The notes: generated by a model not told the origin, from the letters alone. Shown: positions 1 to 8,350, counted from the first letter of the stretch. The stretch: 33,434 bases of DNA from an uncultured bacterium (GCA_949292215.1 CASEYW010000047.1:1-33434), one strand, 5' to 3'. Numbers and translations: made by a program.

Positions 1-1
1 C

Positions 2-241
2 AAAGGAAATGCCGGATTCGATATCGCCAGCGGCGAGTTCGTCGATATGCTCAAGGCCGGTATCATCGACCCGAAGAAGGTTACCCGTTCTGCTCTCCAG
101 AATGCGGCTTCCATCTCCGGACTCCTTCTCACAACCGAGTGCCTCATCACGGATGCTCCGGAAGAGAAGAAGGCTTCCCCGATGCCCGAAGGCGGCATGG
201 GCGGAATGGGTGGAATGGGCGGCATGGGCGGCATGATGTAA
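2..241 (+). CDS. groEL: Chaperonin GroEL, C-terminal end (5' part outside window)
   Basis: Only the last 79 codons are present; the frame is open to the left edge. The visible stretch reads [12 protein letters not shown], then [19 protein letters not shown] and [11 protein letters not shown], which is the conserved end of the GroEL equatorial domain, followed by the acidic/basic linker and the flexible Gly-Gly-Met tail (five GGM units ending in MM). GroEL forms the cytoplasmic double-ring ATP-dependent folding chamber that works with GroES. The stop is TAA at 239-241 and a strong terminator follows 32 bases later, so this is the end of its transcription unit. groES would be expected upstream but is not visible. 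Confidence 0.97.
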   Translation, partial: KGNAGFDIASGEFVDMLKAGIIDPKKVTRSALQNAASISGLLLTTECLITDAPEEKKASPMPEGGMGGMGGMGGMGGMM

Positions 242-273
242 TTCATACCGGCTCTGCAAAGCTGATTCAATCA

Positions 274-307
274 GGCGTCCCGCACAAAATGCGGGACGCC
301 TTTTTTT
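274..307 (+). terminator. Rho-independent terminator of groEL
   Basis: A perfect 10-bp stem (GGCGTCCCGC at 274-283 with GCGGGACGCC at 291-300), a 7-base loop and then seven T residues. It lies just after the groEL stop and matches an intrinsic terminator on the plus strand. Confidence 0.93.
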
Positions 308-397
308 GTCTCATTACAGATTATAATCTAAAACGAAGAGAGAGAGCCTTTGCGGGAATCACAAAGGCGTCGGAAGTTTGGGGAAAGAGAGGAGCGC

Positions 398-437
398 GAA
401 GGGAGAAAACCGCTTTGAAAAGCAGTTTTCTCCCTTC
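398..437. other. Long inverted repeat between convergent genes
   Basis: GAAGGGAGAAAAC (398-410) and GTTTTCTCCCTTC (425-437) are perfect 13-base complementary arms, with a further GCT/AGC pairing inside the loop. It sits between the convergent groEL and oxidoreductase genes. There is no clear T-run directly after it on either strand, so it may be a U-poor terminator or an mRNA 3'-end stabiliser. Confidence 0.6.
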
Positions 438-466
438 ACATCCCAAAAAACAGAAAAATCCGTCTT

Positions 467-2194
467 TTATTCAACTTCAAAGGCGAAGAGATGGACGCTG
501 TCGGCTTTTTCATCCCAGGAAGTTTTCGGAACAAGGCGGACGGCTTCCGCATCGGAAACCGGCTCGAAGTTCAGACGGAGATAGCGTTTCCGGTTTTCCT
601 TGATATCCAGAACCTTCTGCCATTCGCCATAGCGGAAGACTTCGATGGAGAAGTCGCGGGCGATGGTTCCGGGGATATGGCGGATATCGTCCTCGGGAAC
701 TCCTTCAAGGTTGCGCATCCGTTTGGTATCGGAGAAATCGCTGTCGAAGATGATGCGAACGGAGGAGACCGTTTCCGGTTTTCCGAATTCGTACCAGCAG
801 GAGCCGCCGAGTTTGACAAAGGAACCGTTGTCGTTGTCGCCGATGGAGCGGTCGATTCCGTTGCGCAGATTTTCGTCGGAAACTTTTGCGTTCCGGCTCA
901 GTTCGGAAATCTTGCGTGTTGCAAACGGAAGGAACTGATCCTGTTCCATAAGAGTGTCACGCAATTCTTCGATATGATGTTCATAGATTCCGCGCGGACT
1001 GGTTCCGTATTTGACTGCAAGAGCTGCTGCTGTTCCGACCGCCTGTCCCATGGTGGCGCAGGTTGCCATGACGCGGGTGGAGCTCATGCCCATGTGCGAG
1101 CAGGAGATGTTGCGTCCGGCGAAGAAAAGGTTTTCGATATTCTTCGAATAGAGCGAGCGGTACGGAATGCCGAACGGAGACGGCGCCGGATGGAAGATGG
1201 TCGGTGGGCCGGGATAATAAAATGCTTCGGGATGGTGATTGTCCATGCTCCAGCCGCCGTGACAGACGACATCGGGGAAGCGTCCTTCCGCTTCGATTTC
1301 CGGCTGAGTAAGGATGTGGTCTCCAACGTAACGGACATTTTCCCGTTTTCCGGGCAGGCTTCCGATCCAGTCGAGTTCCCACTCTTTTGCACGTCCATCC
1401 GGATGATTTTTAATGTACTCCCAGCAGCCGTAGGCAATTTTGAGAAGTTCATCGCGGATCTCATCGGCATCGGCGATCGTGTCCTTGATGCCGCCGAACT
1501 CCATCCACCAGAAATTGTTGGTTTTCATGTTGAACATGGCTTCCTTGCGCGGAATCGTCTCTTCCGTGTAATGGTACGCCCATTCCGGAGCAACGAAGGG
1601 ACGGTGCGGCAGATTGCTCTTCCGCAACTGGACAAGAATCGAATTTCCCATAGTCTTCTTGTCTTGTTTTTCCGGCGCGTGGGATTCTCCGAATTCGGAG
1701 GAGGCTTCGCGTCCGATCCGGTATTCGGCTCCGGAAAGACGAAGAATGCTGTCGCCTGAACAGTCCGAGAAGAATTTCGCGGAAATCTCATAACGGGTAT
1801 AGGAGTGCAGATTCCACGCGGAGACGGAGACGATCCGGCTGCCTTCGGTTTTCACCGCTTCCACCGTTGTATTCAGAAGAAGCGTGATATTCTTTTCCCG
1901 TTTGATGAACGTGTAGAGCACATCGTCCCAGATCGTGTAGCGGAGCGTGGGATTGTAGTAGTAATTTTCCAGCAGAATCTCTTCGAGAATTCCGCCTTCC
2001 TTATTGTCCTTGCCGTGAGCTCCGCAGATCCACATGCGCATTTCACTGGAGGCGTTTCCGCCCAGCATGGGACGATCCTGTACCAGAATGACGGAGAGCC
2101 CGTTCCTTGCCGCCGCAAGCGCAGCGCAGACTCCCGACATGCCGCCGCCGACAACAGCAAAATCGGCGCAAAGTTTTTTGACTGGAATTTCCAT
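467..2194 (-). CDS. FAD-dependent oxidoreductase with C-terminal beta-sandwich-like region
   Basis: A 575-residue flavoprotein of the FAD_oxidored type. The N-terminus carries the Rossmann dinucleotide motif: the hydrophobic strand FAVVGGGMSGVCAALAAARNG (GGGMSG at about residues 16-21) followed by an acidic/basic turn and GGNASSEMRMW, typical of FAD-binding pockets. A second FAD contact region is FFAGRNISCSHMGMSSTRVM, followed by a helix ending in GQAVGTAAAL. The last roughly 120 residues resemble a galactose-binding/discoidin-like fold and may contact a glycan. The start at 2194 is chosen because AGAAAGGG lies just upstream and the Rossmann fold then begins at once; an upstream in-frame ATG would add 42 unlikely residues. 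No signal peptide is seen. It diverges from an IclR-type regulator and lies near nagA, suggesting oxidation of a sugar or sugar derivative; the substrate is unknown. Confidence 0.88.
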   Translation of the reverse strand: MEIPVKKLCADFAVVGGGMSGVCAALAAARNGLSVILVQDRPMLGGNASSEMRMWICGAHGKDNKEGGILEEILLENYYYNPTLRYTIWDDVLYTFIKREKNITLLLNTTVEAVKTEGSRIVSVSAWNLHSYTRYEISAKFFSDCSGDSILRLSGAEYRIGREASSEFGESHAPEKQDKKTMGNSILVQLRKSNLPHRPFVAPEWAYHYTEETIPRKEAMFNMKTNNFWWMEFGGIKDTIADADEIRDELLKIAYGCWEYIKNHPDGRAKEWELDWIGSLPGKRENVRYVGDHILTQPEIEAEGRFPDVVCHGGWSMDNHHPEAFYYPGPPTIFHPAPSPFGIPYRSLYSKNIENLFFAGRNISCSHMGMSSTRVMATCATMGQAVGTAAALAVKYGTSPRGIYEHHIEELRDTLMEQDQFLPFATRKISELSRNAKVSDENLRNGIDRSIGDNDNGSFVKLGGSCWYEFGKPETVSSVRIIFDSDFSDTKRMRNLEGVPEDDIRHIPGTIARDFSIEVFRYGEWQKVLDIKENRKRYLRLNFEPVSDAEAVRLVPKTSWDEKADSVHLFAFEVE

Positions 2195-2245
2195 TTGAGA
2201 ACCCTTTCTTTTGATCTGTGTTGTTTGGAATTTCCTGTTCCTATC

Positions 2246-2274
2246 ATTATACTCCATTTCCTTTCCGGAGGCAA
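2246..2274 (-). promoter_or_regulatory. Sigma70-type promoter of the FAD oxidoreductase gene
   Basis: On the minus strand TTGCCT (2274-2269), a 17-base spacer and a perfect TATAAT (2251-2246). Transcription would start near 2239, about 45 bases before the chosen start codon, leaving room for the AGAAAGGG ribosome site. Confidence 0.7.
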
Positions 2275-2305
2275 TAGAAGAATGGCGCCTTTTTTGCGGA
2301 TTCTC

Positions 2306-2334
2306 TTGCAAATTCCGCATACTGGAATTATACT
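2306..2334 (+). promoter_or_regulatory. Promoter of the IclR-type gene with palindrome in the spacer
   Basis: TTGCAA (2306-2311), a 17-base spacer and TATACT (2329-2334). The spacer itself is an interrupted palindrome, ATTCC-N7-GGAAT (2312-2328), and TGCGGA/TCCGCA (2295-2300 and 2314-2319) forms a second overlapping dyad. The expected start of transcription falls on or next to the A of the ATG at 2340, so the mRNA would be leaderless or nearly so. The palindrome is a candidate autoregulatory operator. Confidence 0.55.
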
Positions 2335-2339
2335 ACTGC

Positions 2340-3080
2340 ATGAAAACATTGCTTCTGAACAAAACCCTGAAGATTTTCGAAACGCTTGTCAATGCGGACA
2401 ACCCGTTGACGCTGAAAGAGATCTGTATAAAAACCGGGATTACCCCTCCGGCGGCGAGCCGTTTGCTTTCAGATCTGACGGATGCCGGATATGTTCACAA
2501 GGTCTCCTACCGGACGTTCGAACCGGGACTGGGCATGATTTATCTCGGACAGTCGAGCCTGAGGCATAATTTCTTTCCGCAGAATGCGATTCTGCTTCTG
2601 CGCTCCGGACTCGCTTCGATGGGGATTTCCGGGGCACTTGCCGGGATGTTCAACGATCGTCTGGTGTATCTCTATCACTCCTATCGCGAACGTTCGGTAC
2701 AGACCTCGTTTCTTCCGATGCCGGAACAGAAACTTTCCGGATCGAATATCGCCCTTGTAATTCTTTGCGTGAAATACGGAAGCGAGAAGGCTCGTTCCAT
2801 TCTCCTGGGCGAGCTGAACCAGGGGAAGATGTCCGGAGCCGAACGGGAAAGCCGTGAAACGTCCATCCTTCAGAGGATTGCCGCGTTTGAAAAGGACAAC
2901 TATGCCGTATGGGAGGATGAGTGCCGTCACTGGAACATCTGTTTTCCTCTCGCAGGCGGTTCCCAGGTTTACGGGCTTTCTTTCCTGATTGACGCGGAGA
3001 CCCGTCCGGACCGGGCGAAACTCTTCCTGAAATGTTCTTCTCTTGCAGCCGAAATGCGTAAAATCCTGACAAAAAGTTGA
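2340..3080 (+). CDS. IclR-family transcriptional regulator
   Basis: A 246-residue protein. Residues 1-65 form an IclR-like winged helix-turn-helix: KTLKIFETLVNADNPLTLKE, then TGITPPAASRLLSDLTDAGYV as recognition helix and wing. The rest is a degenerate IclR effector-binding domain (GMIYLGQSSLR and later segments), with the late conserved region weak. The family usually binds small metabolites and controls carbon-source genes, often the divergent neighbour. The ATG at 2340 is chosen because the DNA-binding domain begins directly after it; there is no ribosome site, in line with a leaderless transcript. It probably controls the divergent FAD oxidoreductase and possibly nagA, which starts 71 bases downstream on the same strand. 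Confidence 0.85.
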   Translation: MKTLLLNKTLKIFETLVNADNPLTLKEICIKTGITPPAASRLLSDLTDAGYVHKVSYRTFEPGLGMIYLGQSSLRHNFFPQNAILLLRSGLASMGISGALAGMFNDRLVYLYHSYRERSVQTSFLPMPEQKLSGSNIALVILCVKYGSEKARSILLGELNQGKMSGAERESRETSILQRIAAFEKDNYAVWEDECRHWNICFPLAGGSQVYGLSFLIDAETRPDRAKLFLKCSSLAAEMRKILTKS

Positions 3081-3150
3081 ATTTTTCAAATCATCCGGTA
3101 AATTGTCTTCCAATGAAATTCATGAAAAACAGGAAAGGATGGATGGTATC

Positions 3151-4311
3151 ATGAGAACTTTATTCAAAGACGCATATCTGATTTCCCCCGATGTGGAACT
3201 GGAGGGCGCTTCCGTTCTTGTGGAGGACGGAAGTATCCGGCATGTCTATGCCTGTGGAGACAAGCTGCCGGACCGGGTGGATCGTACTGTCATGCTCCGG
3301 GGCGATATGCTCGTTCCGGGATTCGCGGACATTCACACCCACGGCCGCGGCGGACAGGACTTCTGCTATGGAACGGATGCCGCCATCAAAACCATTGCAG
3401 AAGGTAAATTGAAAGAGGGCGTTACAACCCTTCTTCCAAGCACCTCGACCCAGAGCGAAGAAGTGCTCTCCGCCGCTTTGCGTTCCGCCGCCGATTATGT
3501 GAAGAACTGCAACCGGGGATGCAAACTGCCTGGCGTTCACCTCGAAGGAGTGTTTATTAACAAGGATTGTCTCGGCGCGCAGAATCCCGCATTCCTCAGA
3601 CGACCGGATATCAATGAGGTCAAGCGGCTGAATGACATCTTTCCTGTGCTGAAAGTCTCCTTTGCTGTGGAACTTCCGGGTGCGGTCGAGTTTACTGCAG
3701 ATCTGCTGGAACTTGGCATTACCCCGTCCTGTGTTCACAGCGCGGCGACCTATGCGCAATTCAAGGAAGCGTATGAGCACGGACTGCGGAATCTGACCCA
3801 TTTCTGCAATCAGATGACGCCGCTGAAACACCGGGAAATCGGACTGGTCGGTGCCGGACTGCTGCATGAGGATGTCTATGTCGAGATGATTTGCGACTGT
3901 CTGCATCTCTGCCCGGATATGATCAATCTTGTCTTTTCAATCAAAAACATGGAAAAGATCATGCTGGTGACCGACTCCGTCTCCGCTTCCGGAATGCCCG
4001 ACGGCGAATATGAACTTGCCGGTCTTCCGACCATCCTGAAAAACGGAGCTGTCCGGCTGAAGAACAATCCGGATGCGCTTGCCGGAAGTGCTCTAAGCAT
4101 GAATGTCGCACTCCGGAATGTCTATGAAGTAACCGGATATCCGCTGAAGGAGCTCATCAAAACGACCTCCTGGAATCAGGCGCAATCTCTCGGTCTGGCC
4201 GGCATCGGAAGAATCCAGCCGGGATACGCCGCCGATCTTGTTGTGATGTCCGGGGATTTTGAAGTGGAACGTGTCTTTGTCGATGGAGAAGAACGCTTTT
4301 CCGCTGAATGA
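3151..4311 (+). CDS. nagA: N-acetylglucosamine-6-phosphate deacetylase
   Basis: A 386-residue amidohydrolase, close to the usual NagA length. It removes the acetyl group from GlcNAc-6-phosphate in the cytoplasm, the committed step of amino-sugar catabolism. Visible motifs: the metal-site HTHGRGGQDF after VPGFADI, the metal-ligand glutamate in HLEGVF, the His-containing VHSAATYAQ, the LTHFCNQMTPL segment, and the catalytic aspartate in VTDSVSASGMPDG, followed by LAGSALSMNVALRN. The start at 3151 is preceded by AGGAAAGGA; an in-frame ATG at 3139 is a weaker alternative. A possible promoter (TTGAAT, 16 bases, TAAATT) overlaps the end of the IclR-type gene, so nagA may be expressed both alone and by read-through. 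Its presence points to use of host mucin or chitin-type amino sugars. Confidence 0.95.
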   Translation: MRTLFKDAYLISPDVELEGASVLVEDGSIRHVYACGDKLPDRVDRTVMLRGDMLVPGFADIHTHGRGGQDFCYGTDAAIKTIAEGKLKEGVTTLLPSTSTQSEEVLSAALRSAADYVKNCNRGCKLPGVHLEGVFINKDCLGAQNPAFLRRPDINEVKRLNDIFPVLKVSFAVELPGAVEFTADLLELGITPSCVHSAATYAQFKEAYEHGLRNLTHFCNQMTPLKHREIGLVGAGLLHEDVYVEMICDCLHLCPDMINLVFSIKNMEKIMLVTDSVSASGMPDGEYELAGLPTILKNGAVRLKNNPDALAGSALSMNVALRNVYEVTGYPLKELIKTTSWNQAQSLGLAGIGRIQPGYAADLVVMSGDFEVERVFVDGEERFSAE

Positions 4312-4339
4312 AATTTTTTCAGAGGAGTGTGATTCCATA

Positions 4340-4380
4340 AAAAAGCCGGGGAGTTTTCCCCGGCTTTTTATGTTTTTTTT
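4340..4380. terminator. Bidirectional terminator between nagA and the prolyl isomerase gene
   Basis: AAAAAGCCGGGGA (4340-4352) pairs with TCCCCGGCTTTTT (4357-4369) around a 4-base loop. A further T-run follows on the plus strand, and the A-run at the left supplies a T-tract for the minus strand. It serves both convergent genes. Confidence 0.92.
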
Positions 4381-4388
4381 GACTTCGA

Positions 4389-5537
4389 TCAGAAATTGGT
4401 GATTTTGATTCCAAGCTCTTTGCGGGTCTTTTCGATCTGAGCCTTGAGAATTTCTTCGGTCTTTTTGGCTTTCAGATAGTTCTTGATGTCGCCTTTCACC
4501 TTGGCCAGCGGCTCGTATCCTGCGGCGGTTCTGTCGGTCAATTTGATGATGTGATAACCGAACTGGGTCTTTACGATGTCAGACATCTCGCCTTTTTTCA
4601 GGGCGAATGCCGCCTTGTCGAATTCCGGAACCATCATGCCGCGTTTGAATTTTCCGAGCGATCCTTTGGCGGATTTTCCGGACGGACAGGCAGATTCCTT
4701 TTCGGCAAGAGCTCCGAAATCGGCACCCTGTTTCAGTTTTGCCTGAATGGCTTTGATCTTTGCAAGCGCATCCGCATCGGCTTTGGCAACTGCGGCAGCG
4801 TCTTTTTCCTTGCCGGCAGGAACCTGGGGACGGATCAGAATATGAGATGCCGTAATTTCTTCCGGAATCTGGAAATTCTTCTGATTTTCGCGATAGAACT
4901 TCTCTGCATCTGCATCGGAAATATTGCACTGCGGCTCAATTTTTTCCTTCAGGTATTTGGAGAAGGCCGCGCCTTTCTGCGCCATGGGATCATTGGCAAT
5001 TTCATTTTTATAGGAATCCAGTGTCTTGTTCTGAAGTTTCAACTGGCTTTCCAGCATCTGGCGTTTATCCTGCGGCAGCTGTTTGAGCATATTGTCGAAC
5101 TCGTTTTTAACAAGCTGTGCGGAGGGTTTGTAGCCGTTCTTCTGCGCAATGCTGAAAACGAGTTCACGGTCGATCATGCCGTTGACCATCTGTTTGACGA
5201 TCGGTTTCAGCTGATCCGCGGGGATCTGAGCTAGTGCATTGGGAGGAATCTGCGTGGAAAGTTCCTTGATAAAGGACTGTTTTGTGATTTTCACGCCTTT
5301 TCCTTCTGCAAGAACAGCCGGGAGGAAAGAGAGAATCTGGTCCAGCGTTTTCGGAGGAGCAGGTTTGGCTGCCTCTTTCTTTGCGGGAGCGGGCTTCGGT
5401 GTTTCCTTCTTTGCTGCGGGAGCTGTTTTTGCCGCGGGGGCCTTCTGTGCAGGCTTCTGTGCGGGGGCCTGAGCGACCGCAGCGACTGCGAACGCGGGAA
5501 TTGCCGCTGCAATAAAGAGCTTCTTGACAATGTTCAT
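4389..5537 (-). CDS. Periplasmic parvulin-type peptidyl-prolyl isomerase
   Basis: A 382-residue exported chaperone/isomerase of the PpiC/SurA/PrsA type. It has a signal peptide (KKLFIAAAIPAFAVAAVAQA), then a long Ala/Pro/Lys-rich low-complexity linker (about residues 24-65), a SurA-like helical chaperone region, and one parvulin domain at about residues 230-340. The domain shows ITASHILIRP, DFGALAEKESACPSGKSAKG, LGKFKRGMMVPEFDKAAFAL and TQFGYHIIKLTDR, all typical of active parvulins. A lysine-rich tail follows. The start is supported by AGGAAAGG eight bases upstream. A short GCCGG/CCGGC hairpin (5557-5573) lies in the leader just before it. It is separated by 90 bases from the upstream lipoprotein gene and could be read with the cdaA operon. 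Likely role: folding of secreted or outer-membrane proteins. Confidence 0.92.
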   Translation of the reverse strand: MNIVKKLFIAAAIPAFAVAAVAQAPAQKPAQKAPAAKTAPAAKKETPKPAPAKKEAAKPAPPKTLDQILSFLPAVLAEGKGVKITKQSFIKELSTQIPPNALAQIPADQLKPIVKQMVNGMIDRELVFSIAQKNGYKPSAQLVKNEFDNMLKQLPQDKRQMLESQLKLQNKTLDSYKNEIANDPMAQKGAAFSKYLKEKIEPQCNISDADAEKFYRENQKNFQIPEEITASHILIRPQVPAGKEKDAAAVAKADADALAKIKAIQAKLKQGADFGALAEKESACPSGKSAKGSLGKFKRGMMVPEFDKAAFALKKGEMSDIVKTQFGYHIIKLTDRTAAGYEPLAKVKGDIKNYLKAKKTEEILKAQIEKTRKELGIKITNF

Positions 5538-5627
5538 ACTTGAACCTTTCCTGTTTGCCGGTATTTCTCCGGCGGTTATTGATTGCGAATGAATATGCCG
5601 TTCATGTATCCAAAAGACATCGAGTTG

Positions 5628-6275
5628 TCATTTTTGTTCGATTCTCTTTTGTGATTCCATCGTGTTCCACAGAGATTTTTCCTTTTCTCCAGAAAGACGC
5701 ATGTCGATTGTGAGGTCGTTGAGTGTGATCTTATCCTCTCTTTCTCTTAACTTTTTGACGACGGGAATTCGTTTTCGGGTGAATTCCCGAAATGTTGCAT
5801 TTGTTTTAAAACGGGTGATTTTCCGATTGAATTCCTTCAGATTTTTTTCCAGAGAAGCCGACGTGGTCGGCGCCGCAATTTGTTCTGCCAGAACTTCCAG
5901 TTCTGCAAGCGCGGCAATCTCATTGGCCGCAGTGAGCAGAGGCGGCAGCGGTCCGATGACCCGGATTGCATCCTGAATGGCCTCTTCCGCCTGTTTCCGG
6001 TTATTCCGGAGGAGCGCCTGTTCCGCCTCCTGAATCCGGATGTTGGCCCGTTCAATATGTTCGAACTCGGAAAGGAAGACATTCGTCGGATCCAGCTCTT
6101 TCAGACGTTCGATTTTGGCAAGGGCATTTTTGTAATCCTTGCGTTGAAGACTGTCGAAAATTTCCAGAATCAGTTCAGTCCGGACGCGCGGCGGTTCCGG
6201 CGCCGGTTTGCTGCATGCGCAGAAGAACACACAGGAAAAAAAGGCTGTTGCCAGAAAAAGCAGTGATTTCATCAT
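5628..6275 (-). CDS. Putative lipoprotein of unknown function
   Basis: A 215-residue protein with a lipoprotein-type N-terminus: MMKSLLFLATAFFSCVFFCAC followed by SKPAPEPP, where FCAC serves as a loose lipobox. The mature part is strongly helical and charged, with repeated heptad-like stretches (LILEIFDSLQRKDYKNAL, EAEQALLRNNRKQAEEAIQD), reminiscent of TPR-like or coiled-coil proteins, though no family is recognised. Its ATG overlaps the stop of the YbbR-like gene as ATGA, implying translational coupling, so it belongs to the c-di-AMP operon. It may be an envelope partner of that signalling unit or of the prolyl isomerase downstream. Confidence 0.82.
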   Translation of the reverse strand: MMKSLLFLATAFFSCVFFCACSKPAPEPPRVRTELILEIFDSLQRKDYKNALAKIERLKELDPTNVFLSEFEHIERANIRIQEAEQALLRNNRKQAEEAIQDAIRVIGPLPPLLTAANEIAALAELEVLAEQIAAPTTSASLEKNLKEFNRKITRFKTNATFREFTRKRIPVVKKLREREDKITLNDLTIDMRLSGEKEKSLWNTMESQKRIEQK

Positions 6276-7273
6276 TTTTTCAGTATCTTTATCTTAACGG
6301 TGGAGGGAAGAATGGATTTGACATCCAGCGCATTGACCGTGATCCAGCAGCCGACGTCGACATTGTAGATTCCAGGTTGATTCAGGGTGGAAATATCGAC
6401 ATAAGGTTTCACATCCTCCTGCCGGAGTGAATCCACCAGACTTTTGAGCCCGGTTACCATGACTTCCACGCGGGAACCGGTCAGGAATTCGTAGGAATTG
6501 CGAGTATTGTCGTCCAGCACCCGCAGCGGCAGCAGCGAGAAGGTCTTCGTACTGATGTTCTTTTCGATGTCAATCTGGACAAAAACGTTTGCAGGACTGA
6601 CTTTCAGCGCAGGAGTGGAAAGCGGGATCGTTGTATTGTAGTCAAACGACTGGGTGATGTTGCCGAGAGGAATCTGTTTCGTCTGTAAAAATTCAAGTTT
6701 GTCAAGCACCAGTTTCGGACCGGTAACGCGGACTTCCGGCGGCGAGACGGTTGTCTTGCTGACAACATAACCGGCAGGCAGCGGTTTTTTGGTATCGAAA
6801 ATAGCCTTTACTTCCACCATTTTGGAGAGGAGAAGGTCAAAATCGACCGGCACAACCGCAGGATCCACGGAAAGAATCTGTACGCCCGCAGGCCCTTTGA
6901 CATCTTTCGGCGAAAGAACCAGCTGATACGGTTCTCCCGGCGTATAGGAATCCGATTGGAATACGGGATTCTCAATGGAAAAATCATTGTCGGAAAGATT
7001 CTTGAGGATCCGTTCCGACCCGCGGATGCGGATTTTAACATGCGGCGTTTTGCCATCAATTTTCACCAGAGTCAGCGGCTCCGGTCCCCGTTTGAGAACG
7101 ATGGAACCGGGAATCTTGACCACGACATTCTGAATGTCCCGCTCAACCCCCATCTTGTCGGAAACAGCGATGTAGACGATCAGAGCAAGAAGAACCGACA
7201 GGAATTTCCGTACAAAATCATGACGGATGATTCCGGGAACTTTTTTCCAGATCCGTTTGCGGTCAATCGGCAT
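6272..7273 (-). CDS. cdaR: YbbR/CdaR-like regulator of diadenylate cyclase
   Basis: A 333-residue protein with one N-terminal membrane anchor (FVRKFLSVLLALIVYIAVSD) followed by extracytoplasmic YbbR-like repeats. The repeats show alternating strands such as VRVTGPKLVLDKLEFLQT and VEVMVTGLKSLVDSLRQED, which match the hallmark pattern for YbbR domains; about three can be made out. In Firmicutes CdaR is encoded just after CdaA and modulates its activity at the membrane; the same order is seen here. The start at 7273 (MPIDRKR) overlaps the end of cdaA by 11 bases and puts the anchor about 20 residues in; an upstream ATG would add 20 residues inside cdaA. Confidence 0.88.
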   Translation of the reverse strand: MPIDRKRIWKKVPGIIRHDFVRKFLSVLLALIVYIAVSDKMGVERDIQNVVVKIPGSIVLKRGPEPLTLVKIDGKTPHVKIRIRGSERILKNLSDNDFSIENPVFQSDSYTPGEPYQLVLSPKDVKGPAGVQILSVDPAVVPVDFDLLLSKMVEVKAIFDTKKPLPAGYVVSKTTVSPPEVRVTGPKLVLDKLEFLQTKQIPLGNITQSFDYNTTIPLSTPALKVSPANVFVQIDIEKNISTKTFSLLPLRVLDDNTRNSYEFLTGSRVEVMVTGLKSLVDSLRQEDVKPYVDISTLNQPGIYNVDVGCWITVNALDVKSILPSTVKIKILKK

Positions 7274-8087
7274 TTGCCATCTCCATATCCAGAACATCCA
7301 TTTTTTTCCGTCCCTGTTTGTCAATGAGGGCATGAATCAGAATTTCAGAAAGCTGATCGTGGGTCAGATGCCGCTTCAGTTCGCCTCGCATGGCAACACT
7401 GATTGTGCCGGTTTCTTCCGAAACAATTACAACTACCGCGTCGGTCTCTTCGGTGACCCCGATGGCGGCGCGATGTCTTGTGCCAATGTTCATGTGGGCA
7501 AATTCCGGCTGCTGGGTTAACGGCAGGATCGCGTGTGCCGCTTCGATCGTATCACCGCGAATGATGAGAGCTCCGTCATGCAGCGGAGAGTTCGGATAAA
7601 ACAGCGACTGGAGGAGAAGCGAATTGACTTTCGCTTCCAGTCCCACTGCGCTGTTCTTGATGCTTGCCAATCCGATCTGTCGTTCAAAAACGATCAGGGC
7701 ACCCGTTTTGCTTCGCGCCATCTGAGTGACTGCGGAAACGGTTTCCTTGATTGTTTTTTTCTGTACATCGGCGTGATGCGGAAAGTAGGTGCTGCCCAAC
7801 TGGGCAAATGCGCGTCTCAGCTCCGGCTGGAAAATCACTACAAGGGCAATGGAAGCGATCGTCCAGAAATATTCGAGCAGCCAGCTCAGAACCTCCAGTT
7901 TCAGCGTGTTGGTCAGGATCGTGAGAAAGATCAGGGCAATGACACATCCGGCAAAAACACTGGCTCCGCGGGTCCCGCGCAGAAAGTAGAGCACGCAATA
8001 AATCAGAATTGCGATGACCCCGAAATCCAGATACGGCCTCACGGTATTGTAAATATGTAAAATGTTCTCCATTATCGGCGATGACAT
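7263..8087 (-). CDS. cdaA: Diadenylate cyclase CdaA (c-di-AMP synthase)
   Basis: A 274-residue membrane enzyme that makes the second messenger cyclic di-AMP from two ATP. Three N-terminal membrane segments (about residues 22-36, 43-60 and 73-88) precede the DAC (DisA_N) domain. The domain is well conserved: FQPELRRAFAQLG, TGALIVFER, the catalytic DGA in SPLHDGALIIRGD (171-173), and the RHR motif in IGTRHRAAIG (204-206). The start at 8087 has GGAG seven bases upstream; a second ATG lies five codons later. The length matches CdaA. cdaA, cdaR and the lipoprotein overlap and form one minus-strand operon. c-di-AMP usually controls potassium and osmolyte balance and envelope homeostasis. Confidence 0.96.
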   Translation of the reverse strand: MSSPIMENILHIYNTVRPYLDFGVIAILIYCVLYFLRGTRGASVFAGCVIALIFLTILTNTLKLEVLSWLLEYFWTIASIALVVIFQPELRRAFAQLGSTYFPHHADVQKKTIKETVSAVTQMARSKTGALIVFERQIGLASIKNSAVGLEAKVNSLLLQSLFYPNSPLHDGALIIRGDTIEAAHAILPLTQQPEFAHMNIGTRHRAAIGVTEETDAVVVIVSEETGTISVAMRGELKRHLTHDQLSEILIHALIDKQGRKKMDVLDMEMANAD

Positions 8088-8261
8088 TTGCGCGCTCCAT
8101 TTGGTTCAGAAAAATATACATCGCCTCATACAAATTGCAACAGGATTTTTTCCTGAAAACAGCGGAAAGTTCCGTCGGAACTCTTCTGCCCTGTGATTTC
8201 GCCATCTCTTTCCCTTGTGGATGCCGTGGAAGCATGGGAAAGGAACCGCAGAATGAAACTG

Positions 8262-8310
8262 CCCCTGTTTCCGAGTTCCGGCAGAAAATGCCGGCATTTG
8301 AAAACAGGGG
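8262..8310. other. Large imperfect hairpin between a small-protein gene and cdaA
   Basis: CCCCTGTTT (8262-8270) pairs with AAACAGGGG (8302-8310), and a second stem CCGGCA/TGCCGG (8278-8283 with 8289-8294) closes the tip. It lies about 40 bases beyond the stop of the upstream gene and before cdaA on the minus strand. There is no T-run, so it may be a weak terminator or leader structure. Confidence 0.5.
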
Positions 8311-8350
8311 GAGGATTCCTGTGGAAAACAGAGTGTTCAGGAGACCTGAA

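Noticed and set aside
491..1759. Plus-strand open frame of 422 codons opposite the FAD oxidoreductase
   Set aside because: It is the mirror of a well-supported flavoprotein gene in codon-biased sequence; no motif or ribosome site.
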